Counted from the stretch's first letter, positions 11,687 through 23,439 are shown. The stretch: 64,000 nt of DNA from Collybiopsis luxurians FD-317 M1 (GCA_000827265.1 KN834785.1:317846-381845), one strand, 5' to 3'. Notes: generated by a model not told the origin, from the sequence alone. Numbers and translations are program-made.

Positions 11687-12144
11687 ACCTACGAGACCAT
11701 CGGCACATTGAATTCAACTTTCTGTTTTATATGGATGGCATTGGAGCAGGGAACCATACCAGATGTCAGTCTCTGGTAAGCTCCATCCAAGGAGATATTC
11801 TGTATCTTGTTGTTATATGAAAATGGCATGAATTGAGTTGTTCATTGACACGATTATAGGGTGACACTCTCAAGGCAATCCTCATCTGTGGAAACATTCT
11901 TTGAATGTGTCCACTAAGACAGGCAAATCCTGTTCAGTATTGTTTTTGCTTCAAAGAGCTTCTTGCAGTGTGTCATAAAATGCAAACCATAATGTTCAGC
12001 ATTCCCAGCCTCGCCACTAAAAAAGTTAGGCATAATGACAGCGTAAGCGGCATTCCAGAGACCGTTGGGGTAGGGTGGCTTAAGCATTATTTCCCCTTTC
12101 AGACTGTCATTTTCCCTACCTCCTGGATCTTGAATGCTGTTCCT

Positions 12145-12297
12145 TATTCCTTATTTTGATATCTTGACATTCCGATATTTCCACAGATCTGTAGATATAT
12201 CACCCAATAGATACACTGGACACTCGGTCAAATTGAAACCCCATTCTTCTCTTCACCACTGACAGCAGGAATATAAGGTGCATGTATCAATATCAAG
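12145..12297 (-). repeat. Right copy of the 160-bp inverted repeat pair
   Basis: This is the inverse of 8955-9115, sharing the block GGTGATATATCTACAGATCT and the flanking TTTCAATTTGA and CTTATATTC segments. See the left copy. Confidence 0.7.
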
Positions 12298-12582
12298 TGA
12301 AATGGAAGCAGAATATATTATTCTCGCTCAAGCTGACAAATATTGGGAAGACACCCTACCCGGGAAACCAAGTCTGCTCGGAAGAATGAATCCAAGGTGT
12401 CAAAACAGGCCAGCACTGATGCTGAACTAATCTGAACTTTGAATACATCTTGCATCATGTCCCATAATAGATAACGAACAAGTTTCCAAGTACTGCAATT
12501 GGTTGTATGATCGGGTATGACAGGCGGAACATACTTGCTGATGCGAAAATCGCGCCTTACGGATCATGTTTATGTCCAAACA

Positions 12583-13082
12583 ATGACCGAAAAGCCGGCG
12601 CTCTTTGTTCCATTTATTGTCCTCAGCTGATTTTACCTCATGGTAGGCTTGCCATACTCACTGTCAGAAGAACCATTCTCAATATCATCAGAACATATTC
12701 CTACCTCGTGTTTAAGAGTATTCAAATTTCAATTTTTCGGCAAAGTATTGCGCACGCTCGAAGAATCGATTGAACCTTGAGGCGATTTGTGAAGTTGCTG
12801 AATATCCTTCTCCCCCTTTGTTAAGTTTGACAGTATTCAATTACTTGGAAGATTATTTCCAGACGGACGTCCGAGGAATAGCCCGAGGAATAGAAATTTG
12901 AATACCCTTAAATTTTAATGCAGAAGATTCAGACACGAGGTAGGAACATGTTCTGATAATATTGAGAATGATTCTTCTGACAGTGGGTATGAGGGTAAGC
13001 CTACCAAGTGGTCAAGAGATTCAACCATGAGGTAAGATCAACGGAGGACAATGAATAGGACAAAGAACGCCGGCTGTTCGCT
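12583..13082. repeat. Foldback element, about 170-bp arms
   Basis: The left arm (about 12583-12745) and right arm (about 12889-13082) are inverse copies: the phrase TCCTACCTCGTGT on the left matches ACACGAGGTAGGA on the right, and AAGCCGGCGCTCTTTGTTC matches GAACAAAGAACGCCGGCTG apart from small changes. The spacer is about 140 bp. There is no coding capacity. It lies immediately upstream of the gene at 13.3 kb and could form a hairpin. Confidence 0.75.
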
Positions 13083-13169
13083 GTCTAACCAATGGAAGCC
13101 AACTAGGGAAAGGTCAGCTGCGTTGCCCTCTCGAAGCAGCTTTGCGCTTGTGTTGCTGTGTAGATGCTC

Positions 13170-13176
13170 TATATAA
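13170..13176 (+). promoter_or_regulatory. TATA box of the 13.3-kb gene
   Basis: TATATAA lies 146 bp before the chosen start codon at 13316 and upstream of a probable 5'UTR intron, so the expected transcription start is near 13200. No other strong TATA lies closer. Confidence 0.5.
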
Positions 13177-13257
13177 CTTGCTCGTGTGCTGCCTATCTTT
13201 CATCAGTCCGTTCGCGTCCAAATTACCAAGCCTTGCTACGAATCAACTTCTAGTGGT

Positions 13258-13307
13258 GTATGTCTTCAGCCCTCTTTGAATGCCACTTTTGCTGATGGTG
13301 ACTGCAG
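13258..13307 (+). other. Probable 5'UTR intron
   Basis: A 50-nt segment begins GTATGT, ends CTGCAG and contains a CTGAT branch-point-like motif, matching the size and borders of the two coding introns of the same gene. The next ATG in frame is 13316. Confidence 0.55.
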
Positions 13308-13315
13308 ATATTATC

Positions 13316-14976
13316 ATGGGAACCAATCTTGACCGTACTCCTCTCAGTGGCCAATACTTTATTGATGGCATGTCTATCGGGACTTCCGTCGATGCCATCA
13401 CAGGTGAATTCCCCGAGAGTGCAATCGATGCATCCACAATTCAAATCGAGGAAGTTACACCCCCGGATGAGGGAGACCATTTCTCTTTCACGTCTATTGA
13501 AAACATCCGAGAAATTGAAATCAAAAACGCTATCGGCTACTCCTCTTCGATTACCTTTCCTGTTGACGGTCTCGAGGTCAGCTCCAAGCAAGGCATCGAC
13601 TTTACCGAGAACGACGAGTCTGAGGGAACTAGCATACTTTACGTTCTTAATTGGGAGCGTGTCGGACCAACCAAGAAATTGAAAGATGGAAGCGCAAAGC
13701 TCAAGGAGGATGCTCAAAAGTTGATTCAGCATTCACCCGGTCTCTTCCGTGACCACTACGGTGACTACTTCGTTGAAAGAATCTCCACTAGGGCCAAGTT
13801 CACCGCTGTGTGGTGCGTTCGGTTTGTACGATGCATATTACAGAGTAGTGACTAGCCTCGCTAGGAAATGCACAGCAACCTCATCAAAGAGCCTCACTCA
13901 ATTCAAGGCCTCCTTGAATGTGACTGTTAAAGGGCCTGGAGACATTGGAGGATCAGCTGGATTTTCAGCTGCCCTCTCGAAATCTCTCTCTGAAAATAAC
14001 GTTTCCGTGAACGTCCAATACGATACTGTCGGCGCTTCCCCCGAAACTGAATTTGACACATCTGATATCAGCAAAGCTCTCGAAAGCTTCCGGAAAAATT
14101 GCCGCAACGTCCCCAGCATTGTTTACCTTCATCATTACGACGTACTAGATAGGAACGTGCCGGCGACAGTTGACATGGATCCAACCACTTTTAATCGTCT
14201 CTGCAACGTTTTCTCCAAGGCTCAGTTTGTGCTCTTCCTTAACGGTCTGGCGCCTGGAAGCAGAGATGTTCGTTTGAATCGGCGCGAAAATCTTATAAAC
14301 ATTTTCAGAAGCCTTCATGCCAGCAGGGTCAACTATGAGAAGGACGAGCACGCTCTCAAGACCACCCTCGACGAACTTGACCGGCTCAAGGATTCACTAT
14401 TGGACCGCCTAGCTCGCCAGGATCTTATTTTCCAAGTTCGAAGTCTCACATTTGAAGAAATCTGCAAGTAAGTATCCATCTCTCATAGTAAAAACAGTGT
14501 AATCACCATGAGGTCTCAGCTTATTCCGGCAAGGGACAATCAACGAGCAGGGTTCTTGGATTAAAGCCTCTGACGGCATGAGCACCTACTCTTTTGGGAG
14601 GACCTACTTCTCGGGGGACGAAATCAAAAAATATGGTGTCAAGACAGGCACTGCTCAAGTGGTCCATTTGGGTTCATCGTTATTTCATACGCATGACTCA
14701 GCTATGAATTTCCCTGGTGATTTGAAAGTGCATGCTACTGCTGTAGGTATCACTGTCAATGACCACTGGGGCGATGGGACAACTGGATACTGGTGCATCC
14801 CGCACAATAATCCCCTAGGCACAGATGCATTCAAGATCGAGATCGAAAGTTTGGCAAGTCGAGGCATGCATGTGAGTTCAACCCGCGTTCTGATTCGTAG
14901 AAGCCCATGCTTATTTATTATCTGACAGTGGTCACTCGAAGTGACTTACATTGACCATGATGATTATGATGGTTGA
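13316..14976 (+). CDS. Uncharacterised fungal protein, two introns, one frameshift
   Basis: This is the best-preserved host-like gene here. Exons are 13316-14467, 14520-14871 and 14929-14976; introns 14468-14519 (GTAAGT...CAG) and 14872-14928 (GTGAGT...CAG) keep the frame, and the product ends in an acidic DHDDYDG tail. The protein is about 510 residues. Visible parts are an N-terminal region with GQYFIDG, a DHYGDYFVERIS segment, a Ser/Gly-rich amphipathic middle (SAGFSAALSKSLSENN), a helical region rich in Arg, Asp and Leu, and a C-terminal globular part with Gly, Trp and His (HWGDGTTGYW). CpG is normal and codons look ordinary. The frame shifts near 13807-13812 in a TG run, consistent with a missing dinucleotide, so it is either an allele-specific pseudogene or a sequencing error. 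A MACPF-like fold is a guess; no function is assigned. Confidence 0.75.
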
Positions 14977-15314
14977 GGTGTATTCATTGCCACTAAGTCT
15001 TCATTTTCAGCAGTAGTTAAGCTGCGGGTCAAACTAAAATGAGGGTAGTATGTCCTGTTCTATCTCTGATGCCTGTTCTCGGGGTTTCTTCATCCAGCCA
15101 GATTATAAAGTTAGTTTGTAAAATGTACCATGCATTTCAGTTGAACTGTCAATGTAAATTCAATGGCACATACTAAACTTGGTGTTCAATGTGAGCTTTC
15201 GCACACATGACAGAGTCTTCACTGTAAATAGTTGCTGTAGAAATTGAGTGCTGCATCCTGACAATTTGTTCACTGCAAGTGAATGCTGCAAAAAATCAAG
15301 TTCTCTTTTGCAAA

Positions 15315-15936
15315 CAGTGTTGCCGCGGTCTGGTCCGTGAACCTGTTGGACCCGGTCCGAACCTGAACCGGACCTTAGGTTCACATCCGGTTCAGGCAAA
15401 GTCCTGGACTGGACCTCCAGGTGCAGTTCGAGGTTCAGCAGGTCTCTGAACCTGCGGACCTGCACCTGAACCTCTGAACCTCCAGCTCCTGTGTGACACT
15501 GGAAGGTCAATATTTTGTAGAAATTTATAGAGTTTTAGCTCCCTCTGTTGGGAGAAGCAATCTCAAGGTAACATTTTACCCAACTACACCAGTTGCTGCT
15601 TCCAATTGACCAAATTATACCCAAGATGTGAGTCTTATGTTATATGATAATTATGTCATCCTCCCAGATATTGTATGATGAGCCCTTTGCACTCAGTTTG
15701 GATCATATATTAGAGTAATTATTGACTAATACATCAAAGAAATTGCACAAAGATGTGATTTCTTTTGGAAAAATGTAAATGTTTGGTTGGAGGTTTAAAC
15801 CTAGTGAACCGGGTCTGAACCCGGACCTGAACCTGAGGTTCGAGGTCCGAAAATTTCCGAACCGGACCTGAGGTTCAGGTTCGAGGTTCGGCCAAAAGAC
15901 CAGGTTCGCAGCCCGAACTGAACCGCAGCAACACTG
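15315..15936. mobile_element. hAT-like MITE at the centre of a palindrome
   Basis: The ends CAGTGTTGCCGCGG (15315) and inverse CAGTGTTGCTGCGG (ending 15936) match at 13 of 14 positions, and the flanking octamers TTTGCAAA and ATTGCAAA fit an 8-bp target duplication, as expected of hAT-type elements. The subterminal parts are packed with GGTTCAGG/GAACCTGAACC repeats, a common arrangement for transposase binding. No ORF is present. Flanking satellite arms on either side are inverse copies of each other. Confidence 0.8.
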
Positions 15937-16494
15937 ATTGCAAAAGAGAACTTGATTTTTTGCAGCATTCACTTTCAGTGAACAAATTGTCAGGATGCAG
16001 CACTCAATTCCTACAGCAACTATTTACAGTGAATAGCCTTGTAGACAGCTGTAACAGATTACTGTAGCATTTATTTACTGTGAAGAAACTTGTGAGAGGC
16101 AGCAACCAATTACCACAGCATTGATTACCAATGAATGGTCTTGGCATAGATCACAGCATTGAGTTTCAGTCTCACAGATGGCAGCATTTATTTGCAGTAA
16201 ATGGTTTCACAAGTGACAGCATTGAATTTCAGTAGCTTTTATTTGCAGTAAATGGTCTCACAATGGCAACATTTAATTTCAATAGAATTTATCTGCAGTG
16301 AATGATATGGTCTCACAAATGGCAGCACTTGATTTTAGTAGCATTGATTTACAGCGAATAGTCTCACAGATGACAGCATTTTATTTCTGTAGTGTTTATT
16401 TGCAGTGAATGACTTTACGGATGACAGCATTTAATTTCGGTAGAATTTGTTTACAGATGACAGCATTTAATTTCGGTAGAATTTGTTCACAGTG

Positions 16495-16540
16495 AATGGT
16501 CTCAAAACTGAAATTAAGTGCTGTCAGTTTTGAGACCATT
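16495..16540. repeat. Perfect hairpin at the satellite turning point
   Basis: AATGGTCTCAAAACTG (16495-16510) pairs perfectly with its inverse at 16525-16540, leaving a 14-nt loop. It marks where the 51-bp monomers change strand. Confidence 0.9.
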
Positions 16541-16987
16541 GACTGCAAACAAATTCTACTGAAATTAAATGCTGCCATCCATAAAGCCATTCACTGCAAA
16601 TAAATTCTACTGGGACAAAATGCTGTCATCTGTAATGCCATTCACTGCAAATAAACCCTACTGAAATAAAATGCTGTCATCTGTGAGACTATTCACCGTA
16701 AATGAATGCTACTGAAATCAAGTGCTGCTATTTGTGGGACCATTCAGTGCAAATAAATTCTACTGAGTCATCTGTAAAGCCATTTGCTGCAAATAAAAGC
16801 TGCTGAAATTCAATGCTGTCAACTTGGAGACCACTCACTGCAAATAAATGCTACTGAAATTGAATGCTGCCATCTGTGAGATGCAGCTGGGTTAGCTTGT
16901 TCAGTGTCTAGCTTTCCTTGGTCAGGACCATCCACCAGCTGGATCTGTGTCAACTATGTCCAACTCACCTGCTGAAGCTTCTTTCAT

Positions 16988-17110
16988 CAGAAAAAGTACC
17001 TAAAGCCTAAGCAAACTCAGGATACCTCAGGTGTCCCAGGAATTAGGCCAAATCCTAAGAAACTTGAGAGAGCCGGAAAATCCTCTAATTGTCTAGGTAA
17101 TCAGGTAAGC
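16988..17110. mobile_element. Fragment of the CATCAGG-ended, CCTGGG-rich family
   Basis: It starts CATCAGAAAAAGTACC and continues with CCTCAGG/TCCCAGG decamers like those at 1073-1850. The opposite terminus was not found, so it is a truncated copy. Confidence 0.5.
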
Positions 17111-17520
17111 CCAGGATATGGGTCAGTCTTGTCAGTTAAGTCTGCAGAATGCTCGGCCATAATGATAGTAGAACTAAAGCAAGAGTTGGCTTGAGTTATG
17201 ACCTTACACATTGCAACTGCGGCAAGCTAAACCTGATCTGTTGCACAGAAAGTGATCACATGCATACTCAACTGAATAACCAGCTACACAGGATGTTACA
17301 TACACTCTACAACAGTAACAGTTCAAACAATATTGAAAAAAATTTTGAACCAGTGTAATTCAGTTCAAATCAATGTTGTGTCAGTCAATTTATTATGAAG
17401 TGTATACAGGTAAACAAAAGATTAGATAATGCTAATTTTATAAAAGTTAAAATGCTTTTTCCTATCAAAAGACAAGGTCCTTAGCTTACTGAAATTATGT
17501 GTTGATTTACAGCCTGTTAT

Positions 17521-17778
17521 TCATATAAGAGGTAGGCAAGACTCCTTTGAGCCCTCCCGACAGTTGCGCTGATTGAGCTCCTCCACTCTGTTTTCAGCTG
17601 TCTTATTAAGAAATAAATAGACTGTCACTTTTCGGTCATGGCCTCTCGATGTCATTGGGATGTGAATAAGGCCGTACCAACTGGTGCAGGAGCTTACATA
17701 CTTTAAGAAGCTCTTTGGATTGGTGCCTTTCTGTACAAGCCATCTCTCCATCGCATTTTTATACTTTTGTCTTCCCAT
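17521..17778 (-). CDS. Short hypothetical ORF or relic
   Basis: An 85-codon minus-strand frame starting at 17778, basic at the N-terminus (MGRQKYKNAMERWLVQKG) with a Cys/Trp/Tyr-containing middle and a mixed helix. The composition is protein-like and CpG is retained locally, so it may be a remnant of a host gene whose other exons are lost. No family is recognised and no promoter or intron could be placed. Confidence 0.3.
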   Translation of the reverse strand: MGRQKYKNAMERWLVQKGTNPKSFLKYVSSCTSWYGLIHIPMTSRGHDRKVTVYLFLNKTAENRVEELNQRNCREGSKESCLPLI

Positions 17779-18035
17779 GATCGTGGTTGGAAAATGAGAT
17801 CAGACATTTTAGCGCCCCTGGGCAGACCCTGAATCCAGGCTTACCGACCATGCCTGTGGATCGCTGATGTCATATATGGAACATCGGCCACACAGCCTCT
17901 GATAATGCTTTGACATTTCCTATCTCAGAATTATCTAATCTCGGCCCCGGTAGGCTTGCGCATTACCCTTCTTGCCTTCCCATTACTGTACCAAATTCCT
18001 AAAAATAAGCCAATGAAATTGAACTCCATTCCACA

Positions 18036-18722
18036 AGTAAACTATTAAACATGTATTAGATTCTAAGTCAATAAACTACAAGATTCACGGAGGACTTGAA
18101 TACAGTCACTGTAAGACTTGAAAAAGGTTGCCTCGCAAAGTTGTAACCTCTTCGGACATGTTCGGACCATGTGCCGAGCATGTATCATTGCATCATTTCT
18201 GCTGCCTGCCACTCGCTGATCTCTGCTGTTTGCAGTGATCCCCTTCCCGCTCCACCTCCCACTCACCATTCCCGCCTCCCCGCCCACTGTCCCGCCCACA
18301 TGTACCCTTCATATATATTGATAACTATGTAACAGAGTATATGCATGGTAAAGACCCAGCCTGGCATATTCATTTCAACTGTCATTTGTATAATAGCGAA
18401 ACTGTCAAACAATGATTGGATATATATCCAGGGTCAATGTATCAATGTACTGGAAAGCGGGACAGTGGGAAGGAGGTGCCAGAAGCAGTGAGCGGGAGGC
18501 AGGGAGCAGAGCAAGAAGGAGGGTCACTGCAAATAGCAGAGATCAGTGAGTGGCGGGCAGCAGAAATGATGCATGCTCGGCACATGGTCTAAACTTGTCT
18601 GAGGAAGTTGCGACTTTGCAAGGCAACTTTTTTCAAGTCTTATAGTGACTGTATTCAAGTCCTCAGTGAATCTTGTAGTTTATTGACTTTGAATCTAATA
18701 AGTTACATATTTACTAGTTTAA
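18036..18722. repeat. Foldback element with 250-bp arms
   Basis: The left arm (about 18036-18306) and right arm (about 18450-18722) are inverse copies around a spacer of about 140 bp. Shared landmarks are AGTCAATAAACTACAAGATT at the outer side, GCATGCTCGGCACATGGT-like sequence in the middle and CGGGACAGTGGG at the inner side. Several differences are CpG on the left and TpG or CpA on the right, so the arms decayed unequally. Open frames over it are artefacts. Confidence 0.85.
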
Positions 18723-21573
18723 GCTACTTCCCTCACAAAGCTCAAACTGGCTATGAGAAGATCCAGTTGGCAAAAAGGCAGAAACAGAGGGAGCAGCATA
18801 CCAGTGGGATTTGACATAGAAAAGAACATGAAGGCCATAATGTATATAGTGACATAGTCTGTACATTAACAGCTAATTGGGTGTAGGCAGCGAAATCGGC
18901 TGCAGCGCACTAACGCCCTCGGCGCTTAGATATGTCATGGGGAAAGTGAGTCATCTTGAAAAGGCTGATGCTGAAAAGTATGGAAAGCCGGAAGGGCCTG
19001 CTCACTTTTGACAGATCCATTGATGTCAACATAACAGGACCCTGGTCACCCCTTTGCGTGCCAGTAATATTATGCAATCAGCGCTTAATGATATTCTCGC
19101 TGTTTTTTTTAACTTCATGATTGGAAACAAGTTCAATTCAATCATTACCTTAATTTCAGCAAGGCTCAAAGACTCAAGGATAGAGACTAATGATGTTTTG
19201 TTTACAGATATACAAACTATTGTAATCATATGACCACTGCATGTTAAATCGGGCAATTCTACACAAAGCGATGCATAGTATATTCTTAGCACATGCCAGC
19301 GAGGGGCTAAATAAGTCCCATTGACATTGAAGAAAAGACAACTGGCATAAATACAGATGACAGCAGAAGAATTAAGCTACATTGTACTGTCTGCTCGAAG
19401 CTTACTTGTTAACCAAGTGTATGTATAACTCCAGTCTAAGCAATGGACAGCGAAATGTCAGGTGTATGATAAATTGTCATACTTATATTTACTTTTGGAT
19501 AGCGGATCCAGGATGAGGATGCAGCTGATGAGTAGATTTTCTCAATCATGACTGAATCTTTGTACAAGCCGGAAATGAATGGAGGGATTTTTCTGTCTCC
19601 TTGAAATAGGCAATAAGCTCTACTACACATGTCCCAGAAGATGCGGAACATTATTGTGAAGCCTATTGTAATTGAAAGACAGTTAGCAGCATTTTTCTTT
19701 TTTTTTTCTTTTTTTTTTTGCTCTGCAACCCCTGTTAAAACATGCTTGGAGAAAAGCTATGAAATTATAAGTATCCATTGAACCATCATGTCCTTTGTTA
19801 TTGGATTGCCCAATAGTATAATAGCACTCTCATACTGTTGCATTTGGGCCACAACTTGCTTTCATCAGAATTCATCTGCTGTCTATCTCTTAGACACCAT
19901 GCATACCAATCTTTCTCATCTTCCTATTTTAGTACCTGCTAATGCTAACTGTCACTCACCAATGTTCTCATGTTATGCAGTAGGGAGAAGTTAGAAGTTA
20001 GAATGTTTGCAGATGAGAGCTTGGCCACAGGATCAGAAATGAGCACTTATTTGTGAGTGTATCTCTTGCCCAAACTTTGGGTCCATTCTTTTACCACTGC
20101 CCAACTCTTTTATTTGCTGGCTGCTTTTAGTGGCTTTCAAAATCCAAAAATTATATTGTCAGCTGTAGTACTTTCTAACTCATGTATCGGCGGCGCCGGT
20201 CTATATTAAGCTCCCATTTCCAATCCTTACTGAACTCAGCTTTTGTAATCAATCTCGGAAGTACATGTAATCATTCTGGGAGTATCCCCAGTATTTTGCC
20301 CAGCACTTGTCCGGTAACTGGGCATTAAATATTACCTGCGAAATTCTTAAACTTTGACAAAGGCGAAAAGCCAGAGATTTCAATTTGATTCACACATGAA
20401 AAAATGCATTCAGTTCAGGCTTGATATGGTCCTGAATTACAAGTGAAAAAAGTATTTCAATTCACTCAAAAATCAGATAACATGTCGCAAAACTTTTTGC
20501 ACAAAAATACTACTGATATACTATCTACATTACAATTCTTACCTCCAGTGATAAGAGAAAGATATCTTTGGCAAGAGTCCCAGCGACATATCAGCATCTT
20601 ATCATCACCCTTTTCGCTGTGCATATCCCCAACAATAATCAGCCTCTGCCCTAGTGTAAAGAGCTCATTGCACCACCAGTCCCCACATTTATTGCCATTT
20701 GCTGTGAGAGTGATCTCGGCTTGCATGGCTCAGGGATTGCCACAGGTGTGGGTGTGGTGCTAACAATAGGTCAGTGTCAGAAGGAATGCAATTATTTATT
20801 GTTCTGATATTATGGGAGTGAGTTAGCTATTTGTGCAAAATTCTGAACATTTGGGGCTATTTGCTGCAGCAAAGACCCTCCCTTCCCTTCAGTCAGAGTC
20901 AGGGATGAGATCATGTGAGCATGATGGTGTCCTGTGGGTTTATCAGAGTATGAGTTGACAGGAATATGGTTACAGATGTAACTTATTCTTTCTGCTTTTG
21001 TGCAGATATCTCTGTATAGTTATTTCAGCCACTATATATTTACTTGTTCCATACTTATTAGTTATCTGTAGACATGTGTACTTACATAGGATGATGGTAG
21101 TATAGACAACTTACTCATGTACTTACATAGGATTATAGTTTAACACTGCAGCTTTGCATACAATCAGAAATGTCCCAGACCCAGCCATAAACAGAAATTA
21201 TTGCACTGGTGCTCAAATAGGAATTTATCAAAATAGTCATTTATATTTCCATGCCTAAATAATCCCTCCTCTGGAGTTGAAAGCTTGGGTCACTATCAAA
21301 TCCATCAATGATCTGCAGTAACTCCCTGTTTGAGAGTCAGATTTTGGAGGACAGATAATGAAACTCATTGTGTAAGCCTCTTACAAGGAAGGCATAATTT
21401 GTGCTTCAGTTAGTAATCCTCCATAACCTTAAATTCATAAGCCATCTGGTGACTTGTGTTGACATGTTGGAAATGTATATAGGAAAACGCAACTATGATA
21501 CTCAGAATTTTGCAATAAATTGGGAGGTGGACTACTGTTATCAAATTACTTCTTAAACTGTTCCCCATCTGGT
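18723..21573. other. Long stretch without a firm gene
   Basis: A minus-strand frame at 20466-20726 (ITLTANGNKCGDWWCNELF) reads like a protein fragment but has no partner exon. A T-rich tract with C interruptions lies at 19688-19720 and might be a decayed poly(A) tail in inverse sense. Nothing else could be supported. Confidence 0.4.
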
Positions 21574-21942
21574 GGGTATCTGCACTGTAACTTTACAGTA
21601 CAGTTTTATGGTTACAGCTGTATGGGTATTCATAACCATACTGTAAAGGGTGCGGTGGTCATTTTTTACTGCTGCTATATGGGGGCCCTGTCCTGCAAGA
21701 ACTGGGCTATTACTGTTGTACCAGTATAACTCAAAGAGCACAAATCAATGATTTTTGCATCATTGAAGTAGAGTGGGGCCCAGTGACCTTGCATTTGCAA
21801 CTATTTTTGTAAGCTGTGCATGGGTATATGGGTGCAGGCTGCCATACTGTATACTGTCCCATATCAGGCAAATTTGGCCAAATTCATGGGTTGTATTTGT
21901 ATGGCTGTAACCATATACTACAGTTACAGTGCAGAAGCTTAC
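21574..21942. repeat. Small foldback element
   Basis: TGCACTGTAACTTTACAGTA and a following ATGGTTACAGCTGTATGGG near 21581-21628 recur inverted as CATACAGCTGTAACC-like and TACAGTTACAGTGCA sequence near 21890-21934. Arms are about 60 bp and imperfect; the spacer of about 250 bp has no ORF of note. Confidence 0.5.
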
Positions 21943-23439
21943 CTAGTTCCTTTCTTTTTGAAATATAGCATGGGGATATTGCTCTTTCAATACAAGTCCA
22001 CTGGTGTTCCACTTCCTATGAATGACTCCTGGAAAGGCTGTGCTCAGAAGAGCATATGGTGGTTATGTGACATATCGTCAAGGCAATATGTTTATAATAA
22101 CACTGGAATATTTATGAAGATCATTTCAGAAAGTTTCAAAACAATGCACCACCTATGGACACTTTACTTACATGGCTAAACAATAACCAAGAGGGGTTTG
22201 TAGATGACGTGAGGAATGCACTTAATACCAGTGTCACAAACCATGAACAAACCATCTATAAGGCAAAGAGCTTTTATTTTGCTCCATTGTCAATCTAAGG
22301 TCTGCCATGTATGCACTTACACTGTTGCGGTCTTATTCAGCAGAGGTGAAAAGGCACACTAATTTCAGTTTCTGGAGCAGCTCTGTCAAAGTCTGGAGAC
22401 AAGGAATTACATTCCAGTTGTAGATGTGGTGGAGGAAACATCTCAAGTCATATTGTACTGTATTGCACTACATAAATAAATCATTAATTAGCGACAAAGG
22501 CCCATTTTCAAGTCCATGAGATTGCCATGCAGAGATAGTGACTTGCAAGCTATCATTACCAATTTAGTACCACCTTGCTCCTTTTCCTGCTTTTCCCTCT
22601 CCGACTCCTCCTACTATTCCTAATAGTACTAATTATTGCTACTCATCTTATTGCATTGCTGTTGCTACTGTTGATAAGACCTACAAAAGGAAATGCAGAA
22701 ATACAACATTAGCTGCGAGTTCACCCATATTCCATGAACATGATAGAGTTTGACTTACTACTAGTTCGGTGAAACAAAAATCAAGTCAAGTCAGTCATTA
22801 AGCAAACCTAAAAAAAATATAGAGAAGAAGGATATATGCCCTTGACAATGACTATTCACAATCATTAGCCAACAGGATAGGTATTGCCATCCCTTGCACA
22901 CTCGGCAACCCAAACAAAAGTGATGAGGATCAGAGTCTTGGTTGTCATCTGGCGAGATTATATGTCTGGCAAGTTACTTTCATTTGTTTTGTTTTTCAAG
23001 CTTATAATGATGACATCGTAATTGGGCATATACCCTATATTGACAGTGGCTTGGCCCAGAAGTTGAAGACACTGGCCTAGCAGACACAATAGCTCAGTTT
23101 TCTTTGAATGAAAATCAACTCGCAAGCGATGTAGAGGAACAATCAATTAATTGTGTAATATAGTTGTAGTGTCCGAGGTCCCCTTACTGTATTTAGATCA
23201 ATCACCGAGTATGTATTGCAAAAAATGATGGGAATCATTCATTGACAAGCAGGCCCTTCCAGCTTTCCATAGCAAAGGGACCATCGGCCAGGGGAATTCA
23301 AGATTTCTCAGTGACCAAACTGGAGCATCAGCCATAAACCTGATATTTTGATATCAGTTCAGAAATTAAACTCGCATAAGCAAGCTCGGCTGAAGCGGCT
23401 CCTTGGTTTATTGGCTTATACCCTAAGCTACTCAAGCCA
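21943..23439. other. No gene recognised
   Basis: Short open frames only. No repeat partner within the window was noticed and no RNA gene is apparent. Confidence 0.4.

Larger units (their letters stand above)
15190..16885. repeat. 51-bp satellite array with strand reversals
   Basis: Monomers of 51 nt read, in one orientation, CCATTCACTGCAAATAAAT then CTACTGAAAT and AATGCTGTCATCTGTGAGA. They run in that orientation at 15190-15310 and 16525-16880, and in the opposite orientation at 15940-16510, so the array turns over twice. Monomers are diverged and some are shortened (one near 16745 lacks about 11 nt). A hAT-like MITE sits at the first turn and a perfect 16-bp stem at the second. It has no coding content. 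Confidence 0.9.

Noticed and set aside
15325..15935. tRNA-like GGTTCGAGGTTCG sequences
   Set aside because: The T-arm-like strings belong to the GGTTCAGG subterminal repeats of the hAT-like MITE and no acceptor or anticodon arm can be formed.
15190..16885. CRISPR-like regular array
   Set aside because: The whole 51-bp unit repeats without unique spacers, monomers switch strand, and the DNA is eukaryotic.
19688..19720. SINE or LINE tail
   Set aside because: A T/C-rich tract alone, with no adjacent retroelement body or flanking duplication recognised.
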